NCBI RefSeq assembly: GCF_902859625.1
Contig: NZ_CADIJX010000017.1
Coordinates: 1 to 64,000, forward strand
Origin: Achromobacter pestifer
Lineage (GTDB): Bacteria; Pseudomonadota; Gammaproteobacteria; Burkholderiales; Burkholderiaceae_B
Length of the DNA: 64,000 nt
Direction: 5' to 3'
Made by a program: the position numbers and the translations under genes
Shown: piece after piece, positions 36,705 to 44,839 of the stretch
Position numbering within the stretch: the stretch's first letter is position 1
Layout of the letters: each line of letters starts with the position of its first letter
Notes under the pieces: generated by a model
Told to the model about the DNA's origin: nothing
Databases searched by the model: none
The model's input: only the letters and a program-made list of their open reading frames with translations

Positions 36705-36730
36705 GCCGGCGCGCATTGCTGCACGCCGGC
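36705..36730 (-). other. Intercistronic hairpin between phnD and phnE
   Basis: GCCGGCGTGC and GCGCGCCGGC pair with one mismatch around a six-base loop in the phnD-phnE gap. No T run follows. Such stems often protect the binding-protein message and keep permease output low. Confidence 0.55.
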
Positions 36731-36742
36731 CTCATGCAAGGC

Positions 36743-37726
36743 TTACTGCTTGGCCACCGCGGGCTGGCCCAGGCTGGCCAGCTTGCTGTCCAGGTCAGCC
36801 AGCTGCTTCTGCTTTTCGGCTTGGCCCAGCGTGCTGTCCGCTTCGACCTTGGCCTTTTCACGCGCCAGTTCGATCTGACGGATCGGCACCAGTTGCTGGT
36901 TGTCGGACGCGCGGAAGCCCTGATAGGTCAGTGCCTTCAGGTTGGCCATTTCGCGCTCGGCGTCCTTGCCCTTGCCGTAGTTGATGAAAAAGTCGCGGAT
37001 GCGGCCTTTCAGGTCAGCCGACAGATCGGAGCGCATGACGAGGGGGTCGGCCGGAATCAGCGGCGACTTCCACAGCACGCGCACGCTGTCGTTGGCGTCC
37101 TTGCCCGTGTTCAAGCGATAGCGCTCCAGCGCTTCGGTGTTGTTGACGGCCACGTCCACCTGCTTGTTGATGACCGACAGCAGATTGGCTTCGTGGTTGC
37201 TGGCGCGCACCGTCTTGAAGAACGTCTTGGGTTCGATCTTGTTGGCGGCCCACAGGTAATAACCGGGCACGGCGGTGCCGGACGTGGAATTGGGGTCACC
37301 CGCGCCGTAGCTCAGCTTGCCGCCGTTCTTCAGCACGTCGTCCAGCGTCTTCAGGTTGCTGTCCTTGTTGACGATCAGCAGCGACCAATAGCCCGGGTTG
37401 CCGTCCTTGTCGATCACCGAGGCAAACACTTCGCCCTTGGCGCGGTCCACGGCTTCGATGGCCGACTTGTTGCCGAACCAACCCAGTTGAACCTTGTTGA
37501 AGCGCATGCCTTCAATGATGCCGGCGTAGTCCGACGCGAAGAACGGCTTGACCGGCACGCCGATGGCGCGGCTCAGGTCGTCGATGACGGGTTGCCACAC
37601 CGACTTCAGATTGGTCGACGATTCGGTCGAGATGATGCCGAAGTTCAACGTCTTGGCGTCTTGCGCGTAAGCCTGCGTGGACAGCGCCGCGGCGGCGATC
37701 AGGGTGACGAAGGTTCTGCGTAGCAT
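36743..37726 (-). CDS. phnD: Phosphonate-binding periplasmic protein PhnD
   Basis: Receptor of 327 residues with a signal peptide ending ALSTQAYAQ (about residue 22). NFGIISTESSTNLKSVWQPVIDDL, GSGTAVPGYYLW-like (TSGTAVPGYYLW) and NTEALERY segments match PhnD. The C-terminal 45 residues are a charged, coiled-coil-like tail (AREKAKVEADSTLGQAEKQ) not typical of the E. coli protein. It lies between phnC and phnE. Confidence 0.94.
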   Translation of the reverse strand: MLRRTFVTLIAAAALSTQAYAQDAKTLNFGIISTESSTNLKSVWQPVIDDLSRAIGVPVKPFFASDYAGIIEGMRFNKVQLGWFGNKSAIEAVDRAKGEVFASVIDKDGNPGYWSLLIVNKDSNLKTLDDVLKNGGKLSYGAGDPNSTSGTAVPGYYLWAANKIEPKTFFKTVRASNHEANLLSVINKQVDVAVNNTEALERYRLNTGKDANDSVRVLWKSPLIPADPLVMRSDLSADLKGRIRDFFINYGKGKDAEREMANLKALTYQGFRASDNQQLVPIRQIELAREKAKVEADSTLGQAEKQKQLADLDSKLASLGQPAVAKQ

Positions 37727-37783
37727 GGGAGACTCCGGGGTATGTAAGGGCAGAGAGGACGGAACAGCAAAGGCGGGACGGAT

Positions 37784-38626
37784 TCAGGCCGCTTGCGCCA
37801 AGGGGGACAACGGCGCCAGGCTCGGCATGGCCGGCGCGTGGGACGAATATTCAGGAAGCAATTCGCTCAATTCGGAGCCATACAGGTCACGCAGCATTTC
37901 AGGCGTCAGATCCGCCGCGCGGCCGTCGTAGACCACCTTGCCGTGGCGCAGCGCGACCACGCGAGGGCAGTAGCGCAGCGCCACGTCGACCTGATGCAAC
38001 GACACCACCACGGCCACCTTGCGGCTGCGGTTGATCTGGGCCAGCGTGTCCATCACGCGGCGCGACGACTCGGGGTCCAGCGAAGCAATGGGTTCATCAG
38101 CCAGGATCACGCGCGCGTTCTGCACCAGCGTGCGGGCTATCGCGGCGCGTTGCTGCTGACCGCCCGACAGCGTGGAGGCCCGCTGAAATGCATAGTCGTC
38201 TATACCTACCTGGGCAAGCGCTTCCAGGCCTTGGCGCACTTCGGCGCGCAGGAACCAGCGGGTCAGGCTGCGCCACAGCGGCACGCGCGGCAGCATGCCC
38301 GTCAAGACATTGGTGATGACCGGCAGACGGCCCACCAGGTTGAATTGCTGGAATACAAAGCCGATGCTGGCGCGCGCGGCACGCACATTGCGGCTGAGGC
38401 GGCCGTTGCGCTGGATCAACTGGCCATTGACCGTCACGCTGCCCTGGCCCGCATCGCCAGCGACGAAACCCGCCAGATGGCGCAACAAGGTGGACTTGCC
38501 AGAGCCGGACGCACCCAGCAACGCCACCATTTCGCCGTCGGCCACTTGCAGGCTGACGTCGTCCAACGCCTTGGCGCCAGCACGGAACGTCTTGCTCAGG
38601 TTTTGTACTTCGATGGCGTACGTCAT
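37784..38626 (-). CDS. phnC: Phosphonate ABC transporter ATPase PhnC
   Basis: ATPase of 280 residues. Walker A GASGSGKS at 38-45, the signature LSGGQQQRAAIAR and ILADEPIASLDPES are intact, and GFVFQQFNLVGRLPVITNVLTG is typical of PhnC. The ATG at 38626 has AAGGGG about 8 bp upstream; the longer frame overlaps the promoter region. It is the first gene of phnCDE and has a PhoB-box-like site 49-66 bp upstream. Confidence 0.95.
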   Translation of the reverse strand: MTYAIEVQNLSKTFRAGAKALDDVSLQVADGEMVALLGASGSGKSTLLRHLAGFVAGDAGQGSVTVNGQLIQRNGRLSRNVRAARASIGFVFQQFNLVGRLPVITNVLTGMLPRVPLWRSLTRWFLRAEVRQGLEALAQVGIDDYAFQRASTLSGGQQQRAAIARTLVQNARVILADEPIASLDPESSRRVMDTLAQINRSRKVAVVVSLHQVDVALRYCPRVVALRHGKVVYDGRAADLTPEMLRDLYGSELSELLPEYSSHAPAMPSLAPLSPLAQAA

Positions 38627-38658
38627 CGTTTGATCCCCTTGTGTGTGGTCATTGCCGC

Positions 38659-38692
38659 ATTCTGTTTTCAGCGCATGACAGCGCGATGACCT
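38659..38692 (-). promoter_or_regulatory. PhoB box and -10 element of phnCDE
   Basis: Minus-strand AGGTCAT-CGCG-CTGTCAT (38675-38692) has the 11-bp periodic repeats of a Pho box; the second is a perfect CTGTCAT. Ten bases further is CAGAAT (38659-38664), a reasonable -10 at the distance expected for PhoB-activated promoters. Confidence 0.7.
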
Positions 38693-38833
38693 GGGAATCG
38701 AATCATTTGCCGGAAAATAAGGGGTCAGCAACAGACTGAAAGACCTGCGTCATAAAAGCCCGGGTCCGCGTGTTGCGGCGCCTCGCGGCGCGGGTATATT
38801 CAAACTGTTCACCCCACTTGCCTGGCGCTCATC

Positions 38834-39265
38834 ATGATCAAAGGTTCCTGCCTGTGTGGCCGCGTGGCTTACGAGATCAACGGCCCTCTCACCGATGCCC
38901 TGAATTGCCATTGCGTCATGTGCCGCAAGTCGCACGGCGCGGCCTTTCGGAGCCGCGCAACCGTCCAGGCCACCGACTTCAAGTGGACCAAGGGCGAAAA
39001 CCACATCACTTGGTATGCGTCTTCGCCCGGCAACTACCGAGGTTTCTGCGAAGCCTGCGGTACGCCGCTGCTCAGCCGCTTTGATCAGACTCCTGATACC
39101 TATGGATTGCCGCTTGGCGCGCTGGACGATGATCCGGGGGTGAAACCCGCCGCCCATTGCCATGTGGCCAGCAAGGCGCCGTGGTTCGACATCACGGACG
39201 CCCTGCCGCAATACCCCGACGAATTCCAGGGCGCGCACGAACCCAGCGAGCAGGCCGTTACATAA
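38834..39265 (+). CDS. GFA family zinc protein (second copy)
   Basis: 143-residue GFA/CENP-V-fold protein. Cysteine motifs are CLCG at 6-9, CHCVMC at 25-30 and CEACG near 74-78, the full zinc set. It lacks the 18-residue N-terminal lead of the GFA protein at 5321-5776 and differs widely in sequence, so the two are not recent duplicates. It ends 4 bp before the first operator of the arsR unit. Activity is unknown. Confidence 0.88.
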   Translation: MIKGSCLCGRVAYEINGPLTDALNCHCVMCRKSHGAAFRSRATVQATDFKWTKGENHITWYASSPGNYRGFCEACGTPLLSRFDQTPDTYGLPLGALDDDPGVKPAAHCHVASKAPWFDITDALPQYPDEFQGAHEPSEQAVT

Positions 39266-39268
39266 AAA

Positions 39269-39286
39269 TTCAACCACATGGTTGAA
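39269..39286. promoter_or_regulatory. ArsR-type operator 1
   Basis: TTCAACCACATGGTTGAA: 7-bp perfect arms around 4 bp. It overlaps the -35 element of the arsR promoter and starts right after the upstream GFA stop. Confidence 0.8.
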
Positions 39287-39310
39287 CGTTTCAGGCAAGC
39301 CGTCTATATT
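39282..39310 (+). promoter_or_regulatory. arsR promoter giving a probable leaderless mRNA
   Basis: TTGAAC (39282-39287), 17-bp spacer, TATATT (39305-39310). The expected transcription start is 39316-39318, at the ATG itself. Both hexamers are embedded in the two operator palindromes. Confidence 0.75.
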
Positions 39311-39326
39311 CAACCTTATGGTTGAA
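39309..39326. promoter_or_regulatory. ArsR-type operator 2, containing the start codon
   Basis: TTCAACCTTATGGTTGAA has the same 7-bp arms as operator 1, 40 bp apart centre to centre. The arsR start ATG (39318-39320) lies in the palindrome, so codons 1-3 are also regulatory DNA. Confidence 0.8.
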
Positions 39327-39680
39327 CTTATCCCCTCCTCCGACTTGGATGCCGTCTTTCGCGCGCTGGCCGATTCCACGCGCCGCGACATGCTGCGCAG
39401 CCTGGCACAAGGGGACCAAACCATTGGAGAGCTGGCGGCGCCCCTGCGCATGAGTTTTGCCGGTGCCTCCAAGCATGTGCAGGCCCTGGAACGCGCCGGC
39501 CTGATCCGGCGCACCATCCACGGCCGCACCCATGTGTGCAGCCTGAAGCCGGAGCCCATGGCGGAAGTCATGGAATGGCTGCGTTTCTATGAACAATTCT
39601 GGGCGGGCAAACTGGATGCGCTGGAGTCGGCGCTGATTTCCCCCACCCCACCCGCGTCCCTAGGAGAGCAACATGAGTGA
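39318..39680 (+). CDS. ArsR family regulator paired with an SRPBCC protein
   Basis: 120-residue winged-helix repressor. FRALADSTRRDMLRSLAQGDQTIGELA and MSFAGASKHVQALERAGLIRR form the DNA-binding core, of the CHASRI-like subgroup commonly paired with AHSA1/SRPBCC genes. No metal-binding cysteine motif ELCVC is present, so it is not a classic metal sensor. The ATG at 39318 is chosen from the family N-terminus; there is no ribosome site and the promoter suggests a leaderless message. It overlaps the next gene by 8 bp and likely represses itself. Confidence 0.9.
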   Translation: MVELIPSSDLDAVFRALADSTRRDMLRSLAQGDQTIGELAAPLRMSFAGASKHVQALERAGLIRRTIHGRTHVCSLKPEPMAEVMEWLRFYEQFWAGKLDALESALISPTPPASLGEQHE

Positions 39681-40212
39681 TCACGGCGTCGTCCTGGATC
39701 CCACGTCCCTGCGTTTTACCCGCCAGCTTCCCGCCAGCGTGGAGACGGTATGGGCGTTTCTGACCGAATCCGAAAAACGGGGCCGCTGGCTGGCCACCGG
39801 CGACATGGATCTGCGCGAAGGCGGCGGCGTGACCTTGCGTTTCGTGCACGCCGACCTGTCATCCGTGGTCGAACCGACACCGGAACCCTATAAGCCCTAC
39901 GAAAACGGCGTGACCACCCATGGCGTGATCACCCGCTGCGAGCCGCCGCGGCTACTGGCCTTCACATGGGGAGGTTCCAAGGGCGAGCCCTCCGAGGTGA
40001 CGTTCGAGCTATCCCCCCAGGGAGAAGGCACGTTGCTGGTGCTGACGCACCGAAAACTGAACTCTCGCGAGGGCATGATCGACGTGGCTGGCGGCTGGCA
40101 CACCCATCTGGACGTACTCTCGGCCAGACTGGCGGGGCGCGAGCCTGGCCCGTTCTGGTCGACGCACCACGGTTGGGAGGCCGACTATCAGGCCCGCATT
40201 CCCGCCGCGTAG
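39673..40212 (+). CDS. SRPBCC (AHSA1/CalC-like) domain protein
   Basis: 179-residue START-like hydrophobic-cavity protein. FTRQLPASVETVWAFLTESEKRGRWL at the N-terminus and GGWHTHLDVLSARLAG near the C-terminus are typical of the AHSA1 group. AGGAG precedes the ATG, and translation is coupled with arsR by an 8-bp overlap. Such pairs often respond to a hydrophobic ligand, but the ligand is unknown. Confidence 0.88.
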   Translation: MSDHGVVLDPTSLRFTRQLPASVETVWAFLTESEKRGRWLATGDMDLREGGGVTLRFVHADLSSVVEPTPEPYKPYENGVTTHGVITRCEPPRLLAFTWGGSKGEPSEVTFELSPQGEGTLLVLTHRKLNSREGMIDVAGGWHTHLDVLSARLAGREPGPFWSTHHGWEADYQARIPAA

Positions 40213-40740
40213 AGTCGTTCAGTAGCAACTATCACGGCGCAGCGCCAGATAAATACTGGCTAATCGCTGCGCTTTGCAGTAACATAAGTCCGTGATTTTT
40301 CCGCAAAAAACCGGGCTTCGGTCACTCTGCGTGCCAACCTGTACCCCTTCGGGTCGCCCCCAAGATACTCAGGCTGCCCCCGGTTTGGTTGAGATAACTG
40401 TCAACGGCACTGTTAACAGTGCCGTCAACAACGCTGCCAACGGCGCCGCACCATCACCGCGCCGCCTGGCATTGCAGCAAAAGTTCCAACCCGCTTCTTT
40501 CGACGCTGTGCGTTTGCACCGTGCCGCGACCAAGCCGCGCATTGCAGTCACATTGCCCACGCTGCGCGAGTATCCGTCATTTCAGACATCCAATTGGGAT
40601 GCGGTGGCCCTTACCCGCGCTTGCCCGAACGTTTTACGTTCAAACCGCTGGACCTGGTTATTTGTGTCCAACGCGCATGCCGCTTCGCGCGGCGCGTCAT
40701 GCCGCCGGCCTGGCTGCGCGTATTGATCAAGGAGTAGAGA
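40213..40740. other. 528-bp gap before infA with no supported gene
   Basis: No convincing gene: a 144-codon frame at 40292-40726 has a GTG start without ribosome site and no recognisable domain. The stretch holds a perfect 20-bp palindrome (40405-40424) and an inverted pair AACCGGG/CCCGGTT flanking it upstream. It is probably the infA promoter and 5' leader. No clear -35/-10 pair could be fixed. Confidence 0.6.
40405..40424. promoter_or_regulatory. Perfect 20-bp palindrome upstream of infA
   Basis: CGGCACTGTTAACAGTGCCG is its own reverse complement, flanked on both sides by GTCAA in direct orientation. It could be a dimeric regulator site or an mRNA hairpin. It lies 317 bp before infA. Confidence 0.6.
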
Positions 40741-41004
40741 ATGGCTAAAGAAGAACTCATCGAATTGGATGGCATCGTTGACGAAGTGCTGCCCGATAGC
40801 CGCTACCGCGTCAAACTGGACAACGGCATCGAAGTTGGTGCTTACGCCTCCGGCCGTATCCGCAAGCACCGCATCCGCATCCTGGCGGGCGATCGCGTCA
40901 CCCTGGAAATGTCGCCTTACGACCTGACCAAGGGCCGCATCAACTTCCGTCACAAGGACGAGCGCGCTCCCGCTCCGCATCGTCCCCAGCAATACCGCCG
41001 TTAA
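40741..41004 (+). CDS. infA: Translation initiation factor IF-1 (long form)
   Basis: 87-residue S1/OB-fold protein that binds the 30S A site. It starts MAKEELIELDGIVDEVLPDSRYRVKLDNG, clearly IF-1. The usual length is about 72; here a basic tail DERAPAPHRPQQYRR of some 15 residues follows. AAGGAG is 7 bp before the ATG. It stands alone and not in a ribosomal protein operon, so it is probably the second infA that many betaproteobacteria carry. It has diverged enough to suggest a conditional role. Confidence 0.93.
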   Translation: MAKEELIELDGIVDEVLPDSRYRVKLDNGIEVGAYASGRIRKHRIRILAGDRVTLEMSPYDLTKGRINFRHKDERAPAPHRPQQYRR

Positions 41005-41162
41005 GCCAGGGCTCCAGGGCCGGCCCCAGGCCGGCTCCCTGCCCCTGTTCGCGCCGGGCCTTAAGCCCAAGCCGCGATATGCCGTAATGCGTGGGACGTC
41101 CATTCGTGAAAGAATGGCGCGCTTGCCAGGCGCAATGTCTGGCTGGATACGCATGAAGCAAG

Positions 41163-41450
41163 ATGGATCTTAAAGAAGAGTTGCAAGCCGCCGCCGACCA
41201 ACTTTCCCTGGCACGAAGAAAATTCGTGAAGGGAGAGGAAGGCCTGCGTCTGCTCAGCCAATCGCGCGAGGCGTTCATCAACAGCCTGCGCAATACCGGC
41301 CTGACCTACGCCGAAGCCAAGATCAAGTACGACAATTGCCTGGATGAACAGGAAGCCCAGCAAAGCCATGTGCAGCAGCAGATGGAATATGCCGAGCGCA
41401 TGCACCAGTTCGTACTGAACAAGATCGCGCAGCAGACCGCCACGGTCTAA
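41163..41450 (+). CDS. Small coiled-coil protein, unknown function
   Basis: 95 residues, almost fully helical with charged heptads (LKEELQAAADQLSLARRKF and QEAQQSHVQQQMEYAERMHQFVLNKI). No signal peptide or known domain. GAAGCAAG precedes the ATG as a modest ribosome site. It stands alone between infA and a convergent peptidase gene. Confidence 0.65.
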   Translation: MDLKEELQAAADQLSLARRKFVKGEEGLRLLSQSREAFINSLRNTGLTYAEAKIKYDNCLDEQEAQQSHVQQQMEYAERMHQFVLNKIAQQTATV

Positions 41451-41502
41451 GTCGGGGCCAGTATCGCGTCTGGCTTTCGCCCGGCCAGCCGCCGGCCCTG
41501 GA

Positions 41503-42372
41503 TCAGGGCTTGAAGGCGCCGATGAAGATCGCGGGATCAACCCGCGCATCGTTCAGGCTGACATTCCAATGCAGATGCGGACCCGTGGCCCGCCCCGTGG
41601 CGCCCACCTTGCCGACGACGCCGCCACGCGGCACCTCGTCACCCACTTTCACATCGATGGCCGACATGTGGCAGAACATGCTGACAAAGCCTTGCCCGTG
41701 GTCCACGAACACGGTCTTGCCATTGAAGAAGTAATCCCCCACCAGCACAACCACACCCGCCGCCGGCGCCTTGATCGGCGTGCCCGCCGGCACGGCGAAG
41801 TCCAGGCCCGAATGCGGATTGCGTTCCTGGCCGTTGAAGAAGCGCCGCAAGCCGAACGGGCTGGATAGGCGGCCGCCGTTCACTGGACGGTCCAGCAACA
41901 GATTGCTGGGGGTAATGCCGGCGCGATACGTCCGGTTGGCCGCGCTCTGCTCGGCCATCTCGCGTTCGATGCGCTTCATGTCGTCCGGATTGGGATCGAC
42001 CTGGCGTGGATTCTTCAGCGTGATGTGTTGCGCCACATACTCCTTGGCGCCCACCTTGAACGGCAGCTTGCGCTGGCCGCGGGCGTCGTTGACCACCACC
42101 TGCTGCTCACCAGGCTTCACACTGAGCGGAATGCCAACCACGGCGATCCATTGCTTGCCCTCTTCCCGCACGACCAGCACGCGCCGGTCCAGAAAGCTCA
42201 CCTCGGGCGCGCGGTCGGCGTCGCCCAACGGCAGGACGGCCACGCCGCCAGGCACGGGCGCATTGAGCTTGCGTGAAATGAACCCTTGTTGCGCTTGGGC
42301 GCGGGCCGGCAGGCTCAGGCCCATCACGGCAGCGGCCACGCCCAGGCGCAATACGTCACGGCGTTTGAACAT
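41503..42372 (-). CDS. M23 family metallopeptidase, Tat-exported
   Basis: 289-residue periplasmic peptidase of the LytM/M23 type. The start KRRDVLRLGVAAAVMG is a twin-arginine signal with cleavage after PARAQA. Zinc ligands are visible in NPHSGLDFAVP (H and D) and GPHLHWNVSL (HLH), with FCHMSAIDVKVGD between. An N-terminal domain (about 30-150) precedes the catalytic domain. The ATG at 42372 is favoured because it gives the Tat signal; a GTG five codons earlier overlaps the upstream gene. The likely role is peptidoglycan hydrolysis or activation of amidases. Confidence 0.92.
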   Translation of the reverse strand: MFKRRDVLRLGVAAAVMGLSLPARAQAQQGFISRKLNAPVPGGVAVLPLGDADRAPEVSFLDRRVLVVREEGKQWIAVVGIPLSVKPGEQQVVVNDARGQRKLPFKVGAKEYVAQHITLKNPRQVDPNPDDMKRIEREMAEQSAANRTYRAGITPSNLLLDRPVNGGRLSSPFGLRRFFNGQERNPHSGLDFAVPAGTPIKAPAAGVVVLVGDYFFNGKTVFVDHGQGFVSMFCHMSAIDVKVGDEVPRGGVVGKVGATGRATGPHLHWNVSLNDARVDPAIFIGAFKP

Positions 42373-42377
42373 GGCGC

Positions 42378-42716
42378 TTACAGGCACAAGTTCGCCGGTT
42401 CGATGATGCTTTGGTCGCGACGGGCGATGCGCGTGGACAGACGCGCCTCGGTCTTGCCCTTCCAGGTTGTGGTCGTCAGCACGGCTTCGACGCCCAGGCT
42501 GTCTTCCTGGATCAATTCAAAGCCGTTGCGCACCGCTTTCTGCTGGAAGTTGATACCCAGGTTCTTCCAGGCATCCGCCACGCAGGTGGTGTAGTCCTCG
42601 GCCGTGCGCTGGGTCGCGCCGTAGAAGACCGGGTCGCGCTGGCGCACATCTTTGACATTGGCGCAGGCCGTCAATGCGGCCAGGACGGTAAGAGACAGGA
42701 CGAGACGAACCTTCAT
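42378..42716 (-). CDS. Small lipoprotein, unknown function
   Basis: 112-residue predicted lipoprotein: MKVRLVLSLTVLAALTAC with lipobox LTAC and lipidated C18. The mature part (QRTAEDYTTCVADAWKNLGINFQQ... EARLSTRIARRDQSIIEP) is short and resembles no family known to me. The ATG at 42716 fits the signal peptide; a long open frame upstream is discarded. It ends 5 bp before the M23 peptidase gene, so the two are co-transcribed and may work together at the outer membrane. Confidence 0.82.
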   Translation of the reverse strand: MKVRLVLSLTVLAALTACANVKDVRQRDPVFYGATQRTAEDYTTCVADAWKNLGINFQQKAVRNGFELIQEDSLGVEAVLTTTTWKGKTEARLSTRIARRDQSIIEPANLCL

Positions 42717-42780
42717 GACGATAAGACTCTCAAGCAGGAGGGGTGAACAGGGGCGGCCAAAACTATAACGCAGCGGCCAG

Positions 42781-43413
42781 TCAGGCCTGCGGCGCGCGGC
42801 GAGCCGATTTGGGGCGGAATGCGTCGATGACTTGCGCTTGCGTTTCCGCGTACGGGCCACCGATCAGGTCGATGCAATAAGGGATGGCGGCGAAGATACC
42901 CGGCACCAGCACGGCGCCGTCTGCGTCCTTCAATCCTTCCAGCGTCTCGCGTATGGACTTCGGCTGGCCGGGAAGGTTCACGATCAGAGCGGCATGGGAC
43001 GGCGTTTCGCGAATGACGGCAACCTGGCGCGACAGAATGGCAGTGGGAACAAAGCGCAGGCTGATCTGGCGCATCTGCTCGCCGAATCCGGGCATTTCCT
43101 TGGTGGCGACCGCCAGCGTGGCCTCGGGCGTGACATCACGCCGGGCCGGGCCGGTGCCACCGGTGGTCAGGACCAGATCGCAGCCGCAGATATCCACCAG
43201 TTCGATCAGCGTTTCTGAAATGCGGGCGGATTCGTCGGGAATCAGACGATCCACCGCCTGCCAGGGCGTGACCAGCGCGCTTCCCAACCATTCCCGCAGT
43301 GCGGGCAGGCCTTGGTCCTGATACGTGCCGGAAGAGGCGCGATCGGAAACGGACACCAAGCCGATGATCAGATCGTCGGGATGGCGGCGGGCGATTCGGG
43401 GCGTGGCGGTCAT
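42781..43413 (-). CDS. mog: Molybdopterin adenylyltransferase MogA
   Basis: Activates molybdopterin by adenylation before molybdenum insertion. 210 residues; IGLVSVSDRASSGTYQDQG at the N-terminus, the TTGGTGPARRDVTPEAT loop and VNLPGQPKSIRETL match MogA/MoaB. The start at 43413 fits the family; the open frame runs on through the promoter of the divergent dltD gene. It lies 65 bp upstream of the lipoprotein gene but is not functionally linked to it. Confidence 0.93.
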   Translation of the reverse strand: MTATPRIARRHPDDLIIGLVSVSDRASSGTYQDQGLPALREWLGSALVTPWQAVDRLIPDESARISETLIELVDICGCDLVLTTGGTGPARRDVTPEATLAVATKEMPGFGEQMRQISLRFVPTAILSRQVAVIRETPSHAALIVNLPGQPKSIRETLEGLKDADGAVLVPGIFAAIPYCIDLIGGPYAETQAQVIDAFRPKSARRAPQA

Positions 43414-43619
43414 GGCGGCAGCGTCTTGGAAGAGAGGAAAAAGGGGAAATCGGCGCCGGACTGCGGCGCGCGGCGCGGTCAATCCTGGAAATCCAGAAGA
43501 AGCCCGCGAGGTCGATGCTATCGCATTCTTTCCCAGGAGGACGCGCGATGGTCCCGGTGCCGCACGCCCACAACGTTGTGGCAAAAAAGCGAATCGTCCC
43601 CGGCCCCGCTTTCTCGCGC

Positions 43620-43648
43620 TTGTTTCGGTCATACGTGCTGGATAACAT
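43620..43648 (+). promoter_or_regulatory. Predicted promoter of the dltD-dltX pair
   Basis: TTGTTT (43620-43625), 17-bp spacer and TAACAT (43643-43648) give a moderate sigma-70 match. The predicted leader is about 45 bp. A short inverted pair ACATT/AATGT (43646-43662) lies at the start region. Confidence 0.4.
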
Positions 43649-43701
43649 TCGCTAACAATGTAATTCCGTATTCGGCCGCGTAACGCCCATTCGCACCCTC
43701 C

Positions 43702-44826
43702 ATGTTCAAACGCACCCTTCGGCAGCACGCGCTGGCCGCGACGCTGGCCCTGTCCGTCGCCGCCGCTTGCGGCTGGGGCGCCTGGCATTTCCTGGCCCTG
43801 AAAACGGAACCCGTACCCACGGCGGCTCCCGGGATCTACCTTCCCAACCTGGGCAATACCCTGCAAGAACAGACGCGCAACCTGTCGCGGATGAGCCAGG
43901 CGCTGCGCACGGGGGACCGGCTGGTGATCCTCGGATCGTCCGAACTGACCAGCAACGACCTGCGCTTCGTGCCGTACCGCTATCTGGCGGATGAGTTGCA
44001 GATGCCCGTGCTGGCGTATGGCCATTCGGGCTTCCAGTCGCTGGGCATGCAATTGGTGCTGGCCGCGCTGGCCGATGACCTGTCACCGGCCTCGCGGGTA
44101 GTCGTCATGCTGTCGCCCGGCTGGTTCGACGGTGACGGCGGCCTGGGACCGGATGAATTCAAGGAACACGCCAACCCGTTGCTGCCCCGTTTGCTCAAGC
44201 AGCCCCAGGGCCGGGCGGAGCTGGCGCGCTGGCTGCGCGACAAGGGCGACGCCAGCGTCGCGTGGTCCATGATGACCGAGCAGGCCTACGTTCTGCGCCA
44301 GCGTCTGGTCGACCTGTGGACGCCAGCCTATGCCGCGCCCGTGCCCGAACGCGAACAGGAGGGCCCGGCCGCCGCCGCCCGCGTGGTGGACTGGGACGCC
44401 CTGGCCAACCAGGCGCAGAGCGCCGAGCAGGACCTGATGACCAGCAACCGTTACGCCGTGCGGGACGAATTCTTCAATAAGTACCTGCGCACGATTCCCG
44501 AGGGCGGCAAGACCGCCTACCAACCCCAGCCGCTGACCGGCCGCGACGAGCTGCGGGAATTGACCGCGCTGATGGCGCTGCTGCGCCAGCACAATGTAAA
44601 CGCGCTGTTCGTGATGCAGCCCCTGCACCCGATGGTGTTCAAGGATCTGGCCCGCTTCGAGCCCATCCAGCAGGAAGTCGCCGGACTATGCCAGCGCTAC
44701 GCGATGACCTGCATGGACATGTACAGCGCGCCCTTCGAGGTGGGCATGCTGCGCGACGTGCAACACCTGGGCGAACTGGGATGGCTGCGAGTCAACCAGA
44801 AGATAGCCGAAGTGTTCCGACCGTGA
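43702..44826 (+). CDS. dltD: DltD-like acyl-transfer protein
   Basis: 374-residue inner-membrane protein with one N-terminal membrane helix (about 8-30) and a periplasmic SGNH-type domain. The nucleophile motif is G78-S-S-E-L in LVILGSSEL and the catalytic pair is D352/H355 in RDVQHLGELGW, the DxxHLG signature of DltD. DltD acts with DltB, DltC and DltA to put D-alanine on envelope polymers; Bordetella has a related dra locus. Here the upstream gene is divergent mogA, so no DltABC precede it. The next gene encodes a DltX-like peptide. Confidence 0.87.
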   Translation: MFKRTLRQHALAATLALSVAAACGWGAWHFLALKTEPVPTAAPGIYLPNLGNTLQEQTRNLSRMSQALRTGDRLVILGSSELTSNDLRFVPYRYLADELQMPVLAYGHSGFQSLGMQLVLAALADDLSPASRVVVMLSPGWFDGDGGLGPDEFKEHANPLLPRLLKQPQGRAELARWLRDKGDASVAWSMMTEQAYVLRQRLVDLWTPAYAAPVPEREQEGPAAAARVVDWDALANQAQSAEQDLMTSNRYAVRDEFFNKYLRTIPEGGKTAYQPQPLTGRDELRELTALMALLRQHNVNALFVMQPLHPMVFKDLARFEPIQQEVAGLCQRYAMTCMDMYSAPFEVGMLRDVQHLGELGWLRVNQKIAEVFRP

Positions 44827-44839
44827 GAGGCGCCCGCAA

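Noticed and set aside
40292..40726. 144-codon plus-strand frame upstream of infA
   Set aside because: GTG start without ribosome site, no domain, and codons dictated by the palindrome; treated as infA leader.
40582..41154. 190-codon minus-strand frame across infA
   Set aside because: Antisense to infA and without recognisable features.
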